DNA from: an uncultured Flavobacteriaceae bacterium
Lineage (GTDB): Bacteria > Bacteroidota > Bacteroidia > Flavobacteriales > Flavobacteriaceae
Length of the DNA: 64,000 nucleotides
Assembly (NCBI GenBank): GCA_947501845.1
Contig: CANMXP010000004.1
Location: 216,755 to 280,754, forward strand
Direction: 5' to 3'
The notes beneath the pieces were generated by a model. The model was not told the DNA's origin. It ran no database searches and saw nothing but the letters and a program-made list of their open reading frames with translations. The translations under genes and the position numbers were made by a program. This document shows, piece after piece, positions 57,123 through 64,000 of the stretch. Numbering within the stretch: position 1 is the stretch's first letter; each line of letters opens with the position of its first letter.

Positions 57123-57770
57123 ATGATTTATAAAAAAGAAATTAGTATTATAATTGCAGACGACCATCAGATCTTTTTAGATGGCCTTTTAGCACTTCTT
57201 GAAGGCGTTGAAAATTTATGTGTCACTGGTAGTGCTGTGAATGGCCTTGAAGTTTTAACGCTCCTAGATAACCATGTGGTAGATCTGGTTATTCTTGATA
57301 TTAATATGCCTAAAATGGATGGTATAGAGCTAAATAAAATTATAAAAAAAGAGTATCCTAACGTTAAGACTTTAGTACTAAGTATGCATATTTGTCCAGA
57401 TAAAATTTCTAGCTTAACTAAAAGCAATGCTAATGGATATTTGTTGAAGAATAGTGGAAAAGTCGAATTGCTTAATGCAATTGATTCTATAGTGAACCAA
57501 AATGTTAATTATTTTTCTTCTGAAGTTAAAGAACAATATATGAATAGTATTTTTAATTCTAAAGAAAAACCTATTGAAGAATTAAGAAATAGAGAAAGAG
57601 AAATAATAAGACTTATCTCCCAAGAATATACGACTCAGGAAATAGCAGAAAAACTTTTTATCAGTCCACATACAGTGAATACACATAGGAAAAACCTACT
57701 TGCTAAACTAAATGTTAAAAATTTAGCAGGTTTGGTAAAATATGCAGTGAAAAATGGACTTTCCGAATAA
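57123..57770 (+). CDS. NarL/FixJ-type response regulator, orphan
   Basis: A 215-residue two-domain regulator. The receiver domain (residues ~5-125) has the acidic pair DD near residue 13, phospho-acceptor Asp59 in VILDINMPKMDG and Lys in YLLKNSG. The LuxR-type HTH (residues ~150-215) contains TTQEIAEKLFISPHTVNTHR. No histidine kinase gene is adjacent, so its partner is elsewhere. The cytochrome bd genes lie just beyond in the opposite direction. Confidence 0.92.
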   Translation: MIYKKEISIIIADDHQIFLDGLLALLEGVENLCVTGSAVNGLEVLTLLDNHVVDLVILDINMPKMDGIELNKIIKKEYPNVKTLVLSMHICPDKISSLTKSNANGYLLKNSGKVELLNAIDSIVNQNVNYFSSEVKEQYMNSIFNSKEKPIEELRNREREIIRLISQEYTTQEIAEKLFISPHTVNTHRKNLLAKLNVKNLAGLVKYAVKNGLSE

Positions 57771-57833
57771 TTTCTATTTATTGAATTGATTGTTTTTAGG
57801 CAAGTAAACCTATTTAATATATTGTATTAAAAC

Positions 57834-58145
57834 TTAACGATGATTCATCATGGTCTTCAATTTATGAATTAAAATAACAGTGATAAAGCCTCCAGTAAAA
57901 GAGATAAAAAGGTTCAAGATAAAAAGGCCAAAATGAAGATCTCCCGATTGCATTATTGATTTAGGACCAAAGCCAAACTGTCCTAGGGATTTTATAAAAA
58001 AAATACTGCCAAAAACACCAGAGATGGTATTACCTATAAGTCCTAATGTATGTGTTTTGAAAATATACCCCGAAATGTTTGAGCCAATAATCCCAAATAC
58101 AATGCTTATTAAAGAAATTAAAGTATCGGTCATAAGCTTGTACAT
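57834..58145 (-). CDS. Small membrane protein after cydB
   Basis: A 103-residue protein with three or four hydrophobic segments and glycine-rich helices (IVFGIIGSNISGYIF; GLIGNTISGVFGSIFF). The pattern recalls GlsB/YeaQ/YmgE-like or DNA-damage-inducible small membrane proteins. It begins at the last base of cydB, so it is part of the cyd transcript. Whether it is an accessory bd subunit such as CydX is open; it is longer than CydX. Confidence 0.6.
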   Translation of the reverse strand: MYKLMTDTLISLISIVFGIIGSNISGYIFKTHTLGLIGNTISGVFGSIFFIKSLGQFGFGPKSIMQSGDLHFGLFILNLFISFTGGFITVILIHKLKTMMNHR

Positions 58146-59218
58146 TAATGCCCATAATCCATTTTATCAATTTTTCCTCCCATGAGTCTTTTTTGAATGA
58201 TCATATAAACAAATAGAAGAATAAATCCAACGATACCCCAGTTAACTGCGATAGATAACCCATATTCTGGAGCAGCAGTATTGTATATGGTTAACGATTC
58301 ATTAACCATGTTGTTAGAAGGTAACATTGCAGGAAAAATAGATGCTAAAGATGAGGAGATACCCCCAAGTATCAAAAGTGTAGAGCAAATAAAACCATAA
58401 ATGTCTTTTTTTAACTTTTTGATAAAAAACAATCCAGCTAACCCAGAAATATAAATAATAGGAAATACCATTAGAAAAGGTGTTTCTATAAAATTATCTA
58501 AAGAATTAGGGTTAATATCCTGCCAAACAATTAAAGAAAATATAGTTAATATAGACAGTACTATATTTAATTTAAAAATCACTGTTTTAAGCTTGTTATT
58601 TATGGATGAATTGGTTTTTAAAATAATCCAATTGGCACCATGAATGGCTAAAGTAACTAAGGTAATTAGGCCAATAATAATTGTAAACCAATCTATCACG
58701 CCTGGAGACTCGCTTAGTGGACTAAAACTGGAACTCCATAGTGGCAGGAAAAAATAATGCCCCTCATAGATAGATACACCGCTCTCAACACCACCTAAAT
58801 TAACACCTCTTACAATGTTGCCTAACGCAATACCAAAAAATAATGCTAATAAAAGGCTTGAAACACCAAAGGCTTTATCCCAGATGTCTTTCCACATTTG
58901 ATAATCAAACTGGCCTCTGAATTCCAATCCAATGGCCCTAAATATAATTAACCATAAAACTATAATTAAAGGCAGATAAAAACCACTAAAAACAGAAGCG
59001 TAAAACGTTGGAAAGGCCATGAAAAGCATGCCGCCAGCGGCAACTAACCAAACTTCGTTAGAATCCCAAAATAACCCAGCAGATTTGGCAATAACTTCTT
59101 TGTCTTTTTCAGTTTTGGCATAAAACAAATGAATTATACCAGCTCCAAAGTCATAACCATCTAATACAAAAAAAACAACTAAAACAATAGCAATGATAAT
59201 GAACCAAAATATTTCCAT
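58145..59218 (-). CDS. cydB: Cytochrome bd ubiquinol/menaquinol oxidase subunit II CydB
   Basis: A 357-residue membrane protein with about nine helices. The N-terminus FFVLDGYDFGAGIIHLF and FWDSNEVWLVAAGGMLFMAFP are subunit II signatures. The length fits CydB. It is 3 bp after cydA and forms with it the high-affinity terminal oxidase that reduces oxygen with quinol electrons without pumping protons. Confidence 0.95.
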   Translation of the reverse strand: MEIFWFIIIAIVLVVFFVLDGYDFGAGIIHLFYAKTEKDKEVIAKSAGLFWDSNEVWLVAAGGMLFMAFPTFYASVFSGFYLPLIIVLWLIIFRAIGLEFRGQFDYQMWKDIWDKAFGVSSLLLALFFGIALGNIVRGVNLGGVESGVSIYEGHYFFLPLWSSSFSPLSESPGVIDWFTIIIGLITLVTLAIHGANWIILKTNSSINNKLKTVIFKLNIVLSILTIFSLIVWQDINPNSLDNFIETPFLMVFPIIYISGLAGLFFIKKLKKDIYGFICSTLLILGGISSSLASIFPAMLPSNNMVNESLTIYNTAAPEYGLSIAVNWGIVGFILLFVYMIIQKRLMGGKIDKMDYGH

Positions 59219-59221
59219 AAC

Positions 59222-60553
59222 TTAATGTATTTGAGGTTTAGGACCTTGGTGAATGGTTTTACCAACCAGTATCAAAAATAATAGCCCGAGTAGTAGATAT
59301 ATAGCAACAAAACCTAATAAGGTGAATAAGGTATTTCCAGAAGAAACGGTAGGAGAAACCCCTTCGCTTGTCTTTAATAAGCCGTAAACCAAGTAAGGTT
59401 GTCTGCCTAATTCTGCTACATACCAACCAGTAATATTTGCGATATAAGGAAATGGCACTAAAAACATGATGGTCCAGAGCAATGGCTTTAAATTAAATAG
59501 CTTTCTACGCCATAAAAAGAATACTGACATCCCCATGACACCAATAAAAATAGTACCCAGACCAACCATAATATGATATGAGTAATAAAGCGCAGGAATA
59601 TTGTCTGGGAGCTCTTCTTTTTTAAATTTGTCCATTCCAGGAATTTGCTTGTCCCATTTTTGATAGGTTAAAAAACTTAATATGTTTGGAACAGCAATCT
59701 TATTATCTAATTTTTTCTCTACCATATTTGGCTGACCGATTAGAACAATTTCGGCTCCAGCTTCTTCTGTTTCAAAAATACCTTCCATAGCAGCGAATGA
59801 TGCAGGTTGGTATTTTGCCACATTTTTAGCATTCCAGTCGCCTGTTGGGAAAGCTAAGAGTATACTGGACACTAACCCAAATACAACGCCTGTTTTTAAA
59901 AGTAGTTTACCATAATCTAAGTTTTTATCTCTTAAGATATAAAAGGCACCTATACTAGAAATTACAAATGAAGAAGTAGTAACAGAGGCAAACTGATTAT
60001 GTAGAAAAGCTGGAAGCAACCAGGGGTTACTAAAAAGAGAAGAAAAATTATCTAAGACAAATTTGCCATTATCCAATATTTCATATCCCACAGGATGTTG
60101 CATCCAGGCATTAGTGGCTAATATAAACCAACCGCTTCCCCAAGAACCCAGAAAAACTAAAAAGCCAGTCAGGAAATGTAATTTTTGCCCCATAAGTTTT
60201 TCTCCAAAAATAAAAAGAGCTAAAAAGGAAGATTCCAAGAAGAAAGAAAACATACCTTCCATAGCCAGCGTCTGACCTATAATACTTCCGGTGAGTTCTG
60301 AAAATTTTGCCCAATTGGTACCGAATTGAAATTCCATAGGGATTCCGGTAATAACCCCCATTGTAAAATTAACTGCAAATATCTTCATCAAGAATTTTGC
60401 AATATCATTATATTTTTCAGTTTTGTTTATTAAATATTTCCCCTTAAAATAGACTATTATTAGTGACAAGCCCATGGTTAATTGAGGAAATATATAATGG
60501 AAAGTAATAGTAAATGCAAATTGCAGTCTATCATAAAAAATCATGTCTTCCAT
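59222..60553 (-). CDS. cydA: Cytochrome bd oxidase subunit I CydA
   Basis: A 443-residue membrane protein with about nine helices. The heme b595 ligand lies in FAFTITFHYIFPQ (His near residue 18), the second His ligand region in GVITGIPMEFQFG (Met ligand type), and acidic residues in AMEGMFSFFLESSFLALF form the proton path. The quinol loop contains GRQPYLVYG instead of GRQPW; the loop is the short type seen in most bacteria outside E. coli. Expression under low oxygen is likely. Confidence 0.95.
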   Translation of the reverse strand: MEDMIFYDRLQFAFTITFHYIFPQLTMGLSLIIVYFKGKYLINKTEKYNDIAKFLMKIFAVNFTMGVITGIPMEFQFGTNWAKFSELTGSIIGQTLAMEGMFSFFLESSFLALFIFGEKLMGQKLHFLTGFLVFLGSWGSGWFILATNAWMQHPVGYEILDNGKFVLDNFSSLFSNPWLLPAFLHNQFASVTTSSFVISSIGAFYILRDKNLDYGKLLLKTGVVFGLVSSILLAFPTGDWNAKNVAKYQPASFAAMEGIFETEEAGAEIVLIGQPNMVEKKLDNKIAVPNILSFLTYQKWDKQIPGMDKFKKEELPDNIPALYYSYHIMVGLGTIFIGVMGMSVFFLWRRKLFNLKPLLWTIMFLVPFPYIANITGWYVAELGRQPYLVYGLLKTSEGVSPTVSSGNTLFTLLGFVAIYLLLGLLFLILVGKTIHQGPKPQIH

Positions 60554-60731
60554 TTCATCATCTTTTTAAGAAAGTGAATAGCTTTGAATAAGAGCAATAG
60601 CGTGTTAAAAAAGTATTGGATTGAAGGTTTAACACAAGCAAAATTTTTAAAAATTTATATCGTTAATTTCACTCTGCAAAGATAACTAAATTTAGATTTT
60701 TATGGTATTTAAAAGACCAAATGTATTTGGT

Positions 60732-60800
60732 AAAATTCCGAGAGGATTTCGTAACTAGGCTTGCGCCAGCAATGTAATTTTATAAGGTGTTGTGTGTAGT
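60732..60800. repeat. Flavobacterial-type intergenic repeat, copy A
   Basis: The segment with ATTCCGAGAGGATTTCG, then GTAACTAGGCTTGCG and AAGGTGTTGT, directly 3' of the tlpA-like gene stop. It aligns with copy B at 61689-61770 in the same orientation in three blocks (a GGATTT hairpin, GTAA-TAGG-TTG and GGTGTTGT). Confidence 0.6.
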
Positions 60801-60801
60801 T

Positions 60802-61584
60802 TTATTTATCTAGTAACTTTTTAATTTCTAGCGCAATTTTATCTACGTTACCTTCTGAATTGCCAGTAGAAACATATTGTATTATTCCATTTTTATCTAT
60901 TAAGAAGTTTTTTGGAATAGAACCTTGAGCATACTGATGCCAAATTTCCGCATCTGTATCATAGCCAACATTGAAATCAACGCCATATTTTTTTAATTGT
61001 TTCATTTTATTGGAAACAGTTTCTTTTTTCTGACCTATAGCTATGGGGATAAAAACAAACTTTTCATCACTAAAAGGTATCAATATTTTTTCTGGAATTT
61101 CTGAAAGTTCTATCAAGCAAGGGGCGCACCAAGTTGCCCAAAAGTTTAATAATACAACTTTTCCTTTTAAGTTTTTAAGTGTAATTTCTTGACCATCAAT
61201 CATTCTTACTGTAAAGTTATTGGCCTTGTCATTTAAAGCTAAAAGAAAGTCTTTTTCTGGTATTTTTTTTTCACTACTAGGCTTTGGAGCAATTCGTTTT
61301 TGTTCGGCACGTTCTTCCTCATTCCTTAATTCAATTTGGACAATAAACTCTCTATCACCAATAATATCACCAAATTTTGCATAGAGAGAATCACGTTTTT
61401 CTTCTGAAACTCCTTTGTTCATTGATTTCACATAGCCGAGTCTCCCATATTCCATAAGACTATCTTTTTTGATAAAGAATTTATTATCAACAATAATAAC
61501 ATATTCAGGCTTGCTAATTTCTTTTTCTTGCCCGAAGATGGTAATTCCATAAAAAGTTAAAAATAAAGTAAGTATATATTTCAT
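60802..61584 (-). CDS. TlpA/ResA-like thioredoxin-fold thiol-disulfide protein
   Basis: A 260-residue exported protein. I use the ATG at 61584 (MKYILTLFLTFYG), which begins a signal peptide ending at IFGQ; an ATG 78 bp upstream adds a polar stretch. The first half (residues ~20-110) is a novel-looking domain with RDSLYAKFGDIIGD. The second half (~115-260) is an AhpC/TSA-Redoxin domain with the redox site WCAPC in LNFWATWCAPC and cis-Pro in GSIPKNFLID. It probably reduces disulfides or cytochrome c apoproteins in the periplasm. It is flanked by homologous intergenic repeats. Confidence 0.85.
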   Translation of the reverse strand: MKYILTLFLTFYGITIFGQEKEISKPEYVIIVDNKFFIKKDSLMEYGRLGYVKSMNKGVSEEKRDSLYAKFGDIIGDREFIVQIELRNEEERAEQKRIAPKPSSEKKIPEKDFLLALNDKANNFTVRMIDGQEITLKNLKGKVVLLNFWATWCAPCLIELSEIPEKILIPFSDEKFVFIPIAIGQKKETVSNKMKQLKKYGVDFNVGYDTDAEIWHQYAQGSIPKNFLIDKNGIIQYVSTGNSEGNVDKIALEIKKLLDK

Positions 61585-61688
61585 AACCAAAATTTTATTT
61601 ATAGTTCGATCGTTTTCAATTTGAACACAATGTTTGTATAGGTTTGTTGTATGTTTAATCACCTAATTTAGTAGATACAAACCAACTA

Positions 61689-61770
61689 GAAAATCCGTGA
61701 GGATTTTTCGTAAGTAGGTTGGAACTCGCATGAATTATAGGATACGGTGTTGTCAATAGGTGTTTTTTAC
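61689..61770. repeat. Flavobacterial-type intergenic repeat, copy B
   Basis: AAAATCC-GTGA-GGATTTT hairpin, CGTAAGTAGGTTGG, AATTATA and ACGGTGTTGT, directly 3' of the plug-like gene. Same orientation and block order as copy A. The two copies bracket the tlpA-like gene. Confidence 0.65.
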
Positions 61771-61790
61771 TTTAAATTCTAAAAGTATTT

Positions 61791-62306
61791 TTATTTTTTC
61801 TTTCCTTTTTTAGTTGTTATGATTATAACCCCGTTAGAAGCATTATATTTTTTCAAAGCTTCCTCACCCTTTTTAAGTATTTTGATGGTTTCAACATCAT
61901 CAGGAGATAATTTCTTAAATGTTTCTTGGTCACCTTCATCTCCATCAATAATTATTAAGGGAGTACCTTTTGGGTTGCCATATTCAACCCTTGTCTTAGC
62001 TTTAATTACCTTAGCCTCCTTCTCTTTTGTTATAATTATTATAACACCATTCTTTGCATTGTATTCTTTTGTTGCTCGTTCACCTTTAATAACATTTACA
62101 GATTCAATTCTATTTGGATCCAATATATCCATTGGAAAATCGAACTTTTCCCCATCAACATAAATATCTGGTTTTGCACCATCCTTTACCTTAATATTGA
62201 GCTTTTCTGGTTTCGAGATTTTACCTTTTTCTTCTTTGCCCTCCTGTGCTTGAATTAACGAAATAGAAAGTAATACTGTACATGCAGTTAAAATTATTTT
62301 TTTCAT
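61791..62306 (-). CDS. Secreted protein made of two TonB-receptor-plug-like repeats
   Basis: A 171-residue exported protein with a signal peptide ending SLIQAQ (residue 21). It holds two homologous units: residues ~35-95 (DIYVDGEKF, RIESVNVIKGERATKEY, NGVIIIITK) and ~108-168 (LIIIDGDEG, DVETIKILKKGEEALKKY, NGVIIITTKKGKK). Each resembles the plug core of SusC/TonB receptors (IDG...I.vLK..a...YG..ANGVIIITTK), without any barrel. It lies after an ECF sigma/anti-sigma pair. A soluble decoy or signalling partner in the periplasm is conceivable; function unknown. Confidence 0.7.
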   Translation of the reverse strand: MKKIILTACTVLLSISLIQAQEGKEEKGKISKPEKLNIKVKDGAKPDIYVDGEKFDFPMDILDPNRIESVNVIKGERATKEYNAKNGVIIIITKEKEAKVIKAKTRVEYGNPKGTPLIIIDGDEGDQETFKKLSPDDVETIKILKKGEEALKKYNASNGVIIITTKKGKKK

Positions 62307-62355
62307 GTTTCTATATGTTTACTTGTTAATTATATATATGATATTAGTTATTTAA

Positions 62356-62784
62356 TTATTCGGTTGTTGTATAAATAATGATCATTTCATTTTCATAAAT
62401 AATATTTTGTTGGATTTCTGATGGTTCTGAATTAGACACCATATTTAGAGCTTGATTCAATAAAGCTTCTTTCTCGGAATAGTTGAGTTCTTTTTGTTTT
62501 GGACTGGCTATATAAAGAGAGATTAATAATAAAACTGAAGCCGCTGTAGACATAATTCCAACAAACCTCCTGTGCCTTTTTGTTTTTTTATTTTGAAAGG
62601 ACTCCCATAATGTATCATTAAAATTCTTGGGTGTTTCATTTTTATTTTTTTTCACAAAAGTAGACCATGCTTCCAAAGAAGGTTTTAAGTTTTGAGTTTT
62701 GTCAAACAAAAGTTGTTCTTCGTTTAACGTACTATTCCCTTCTTTATATTTTTCAATTAATCTTTCAATTTCATCCTCTTTCAT
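62356..62784 (-). CDS. Putative anti-sigma factor-like single-pass membrane protein
   Basis: A 142-residue protein. Residues ~1-72 are a charged, helical cytoplasmic region (starting EDEIERLIEKYKEGNSTLNE), residues ~75-92 a membrane helix (FVGIMSTAASVLLLISLYI), and the rest a short periplasmic tail. Its start overlaps the end of the ECF sigma gene by 14 bp. No zinc motif is present. Anti-sigma function is inferred from position and topology. Confidence 0.72.
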   Translation of the reverse strand: MKEDEIERLIEKYKEGNSTLNEEQLLFDKTQNLKPSLEAWSTFVKKNKNETPKNFNDTLWESFQNKKTKRHRRFVGIMSTAASVLLLISLYIASPKQKELNYSEKEALLNQALNMVSNSEPSEIQQNIIYENEMIIIYTTTE

Positions 62785-63280
62785 AGCTATATGTTTTTTC
62801 TAATTTTATACTTACCTGTTTTCTAGCCCGCGATAATAGAACTCTAATATGTTCAACTTTAAGTTGTGTTGCAGCAGCTATTTCAATAAATTCATAACCG
62901 TCTAAGTCTCGCATCATTATAACTTCTCTTTGTTGTTCGGGTAAGTTTTTAAGAATTTTTTTAATAATAGTATTTAACTCTTTCCATTCCAATTGTTCTT
63001 GACCGTTTGCTGATTTTAATATATCAAGTTGGAAAGGAGAGTCATCAATTTCTATCCTTTTCTTTCTCATTAAATCAATACAGTAATTGCGAGCTGTTAA
63101 GAATACAAAACCCGTAATATTTGGATGTTGCCCAATTTGCTTACGCCTTACCCAGAGTTTCATCATTATTTCTTGAATAGCATCTTCAGCGTTTGCATTA
63201 TTTCCAAGCATTCGAGAAACCATAGGAAACAAATGCTCAGATAGTGAAAATACTTTAAGTTTAAATTCTTTCTTATTCAT
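62771..63280 (-). CDS. RNA polymerase ECF sigma factor
   Basis: A 169-residue sigma-70 of the extracytoplasmic-function type. Region 2 includes NAEDAIQEIMMKLWVRRKQIG and FLTARNYCIDLMRKKR; region 4 includes LPEQQREVIMMRDLDGYEF and LKVEHIRVLLSRARKQV. It overlaps the putative anti-sigma gene by 14 bp. The operon would be sigma, anti-sigma, plug-like protein and perhaps tlpA, all on the minus strand. Confidence 0.93.
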   Translation of the reverse strand: MNKKEFKLKVFSLSEHLFPMVSRMLGNNANAEDAIQEIMMKLWVRRKQIGQHPNITGFVFLTARNYCIDLMRKKRIEIDDSPFQLDILKSANGQEQLEWKELNTIIKKILKNLPEQQREVIMMRDLDGYEFIEIAAATQLKVEHIRVLLSRARKQVSIKLEKTYSYERG

Positions 63281-63673
63281 TCTATTCTAATAACGATAAA
63301 ATAAATATGGGCATAACAAAAAAAGTCACTTTATTTAATAATTTAATCATAAATGATTGATAATAATTAATTTCTTTTTTTTAAGGGACAATATTGAACA
63401 TCTTTGAAATTAAAAATACTTGTTTGGAGCACAGATAAACTAGTGACTTTTACCAAATCTAAATAAAATAGTACTCAGTTTCTGTAATTCGTCCTTGTAG
63501 CTAGCGATTTGTGTATAGAAAGTTGCGATTTTGTCTGCAAGGAATTTACGAAGGAAAATCAACTGCAAGCAAATAAGCATTTACCAATTGTTTGGCATTA
63601 AAATAAGCTTTTTCTATACATATTGTGCTTGTTGCACAAGACTAATATATCGATAAGATTATTATCTTTAGTT
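63281..63673. other. Gene-free region with inverted repeat before the transposase remnant
   Basis: TGTATAGAAAG (63512-63522) and CTTTTTCTATACA (63609-63621) are inverted relative to each other. GTGCTTGTTGCACAAG at 63629-63644 is a short palindrome that may belong to the left end of the insertion element, whose relatives carry TTGTGCAAC-type ends. No gene is seen. Confidence 0.4.
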
Positions 63674-64000
63674 ATGTAAGGCAAGAAAGGTTATCAAGAG
63701 AAATTATTTTCTCAATTCCAGTTGAGCGAGCGTGTTCCCGATCACAACTTTTATAGAAGATTAAAAGAAGTTTTAGATTTGGACTTTTTATATCCAATGA
63801 CCAAACCATATTATGGATCAAGCGGACAAAAGAGTATCGATCCCGTGGTTTTCTTTAAGTTGTGTCTGGTCGGTTATATGGAAAGTCATTTACATAATAT
63901 CCGTCAGATCAGTGCCATGGACAAAAAAAAACTCCAACAGGAAGGTCAAAGAAGAATAATGCGAGCAAAGAGACTCAGAGTATTACAGCAAGTTCCAAAG
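63674..64000 (+). pseudogene. Decayed IS1182/IS5-like transposase, 5' part
   Basis: The N-terminal part of an IS1182-like transposase is readable (KGYQEKLFSQFQLSERVPDH, YYGSSGQKSIDPVVFFKL), but it carries several lesions. The presumed ATG at 63674 is followed at once by TAA (63677-63679), where relatives have a CAA or similar codon. After LCLVGY the sequence jumps to a region (ESHLHNIRQISAMDKKK) that in relatives lies over 100 residues further on, an internal deletion. Within a run of nine A (63922-63930) the frame shifts; reading resumes one frame over as TPTGRSKKNNASKETQSITA, which fits the family. The element continues past the window end. Confidence 0.75.

Noticed and set aside
60732..61770. 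Integron attC sites around the tlpA-like gene
   Set aside because: I find no GTTRRRY/RYYYAAC core pair in the right places and no integrase, so only a repeat is reported.

Overview
The window is AT-rich DNA from a marine, alga-associated member of the Bacteroidota, most likely the family Flavobacteriaceae. The signs are a SusC/SusD pair, a type IX secretion C-terminal sorting domain, many Bacteroidota-type lipoproteins, promoters of the TTTG-N19-TAnnTTTG class, little Shine-Dalgarno sequence, and enzymes for alginate and agar/porphyran, the matrix polysaccharides of brown and red algae. I cannot name the genus from the sequence alone.

Layout. 1-2566: a sulfur-compound transport set (TauE/SafE plus a split YeeE/YedE pair) with a Crp/Fnr regulator. 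2569-4898: a DUF5060-type glycoside hydrolase between two 51-bp direct repeats, then tRNA-Arg(ACG) and a partial copy of its 3' end. 5174-23643: an alginate utilisation locus. It holds PL6, PL7, PL17 and a KdgF-like cupin in one operon, then SusC, SusD, a PKD surface lipoprotein and two tandem PL7 lyases, then a FadR-type GntR regulator, an MFS hexuronate-type transporter and two SDR reductases. 23807-24897: two small cassette-like genes, one of them a fragment-like relative of cytochrome oxidase subunit I. 24982-31255: a thiamine operon thiS-C-(tenI/thiE)-D-E-G-H behind a TPP riboswitch. 31522-44409: an agar/porphyran cluster (GH86, sugar porter, GH50, GH2, convergent GH16) and an aldehyde dehydrogenase/enoyl-CoA hydratase pair. 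45192-52978: a TPR-LuxR regulator and a 3,6-anhydro-L-galactose operon (zinc ADH, SDR, aldehyde dehydrogenase, enolase-superfamily cycloisomerase, GH117). 53070-55845: two parallel divergent modules, each with an HxlR regulator and paired palindromic operators. 56351-63280: a response regulator, cytochrome bd oxidase, a TlpA-like thioredoxin, a plug-like repeat protein and an ECF sigma/anti-sigma pair. 63674-64000: the start of a decayed IS1182-like transposase.

How the parts work together. Alginate would be cut outside or at the cell surface by PL7 and PL6 lyases, bound by SusD and the PKD protein, imported by SusC, reduced to monomers by PL17, converted by the cupin to DEH, moved inward by the MFS carrier and reduced by SDR enzymes to 2-keto-3-deoxygluconate (KDG). 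Agar or porphyran would be cut by GH86/GH16, trimmed by GH50/GH2, and split by GH117 to galactose and anhydrogalactose. The last operon can take anhydrogalactose through anhydrogalactonate and 2-keto-3-deoxygalactonate to KDG. Both routes thus appear to meet at KDG, yet no KDG kinase or KDPG aldolase gene is in the window.

The strongest new observation is regulatory. Two alginate promoters (5174-5239 and 11702-11767) share one architecture: TTTG, 19 bp, TATATTTG, with the final TTTG being the first bases of a triple tandem 13-bp operator (unit close to TTTGGNAAACCAA). A related single site precedes the gntR gene. In addition, susC and the MFS gene share a structured leader (GGTGCACGCC hairpin followed by TTGGAGGGAAGTAAA) that I do not recognise as a known RNA family.
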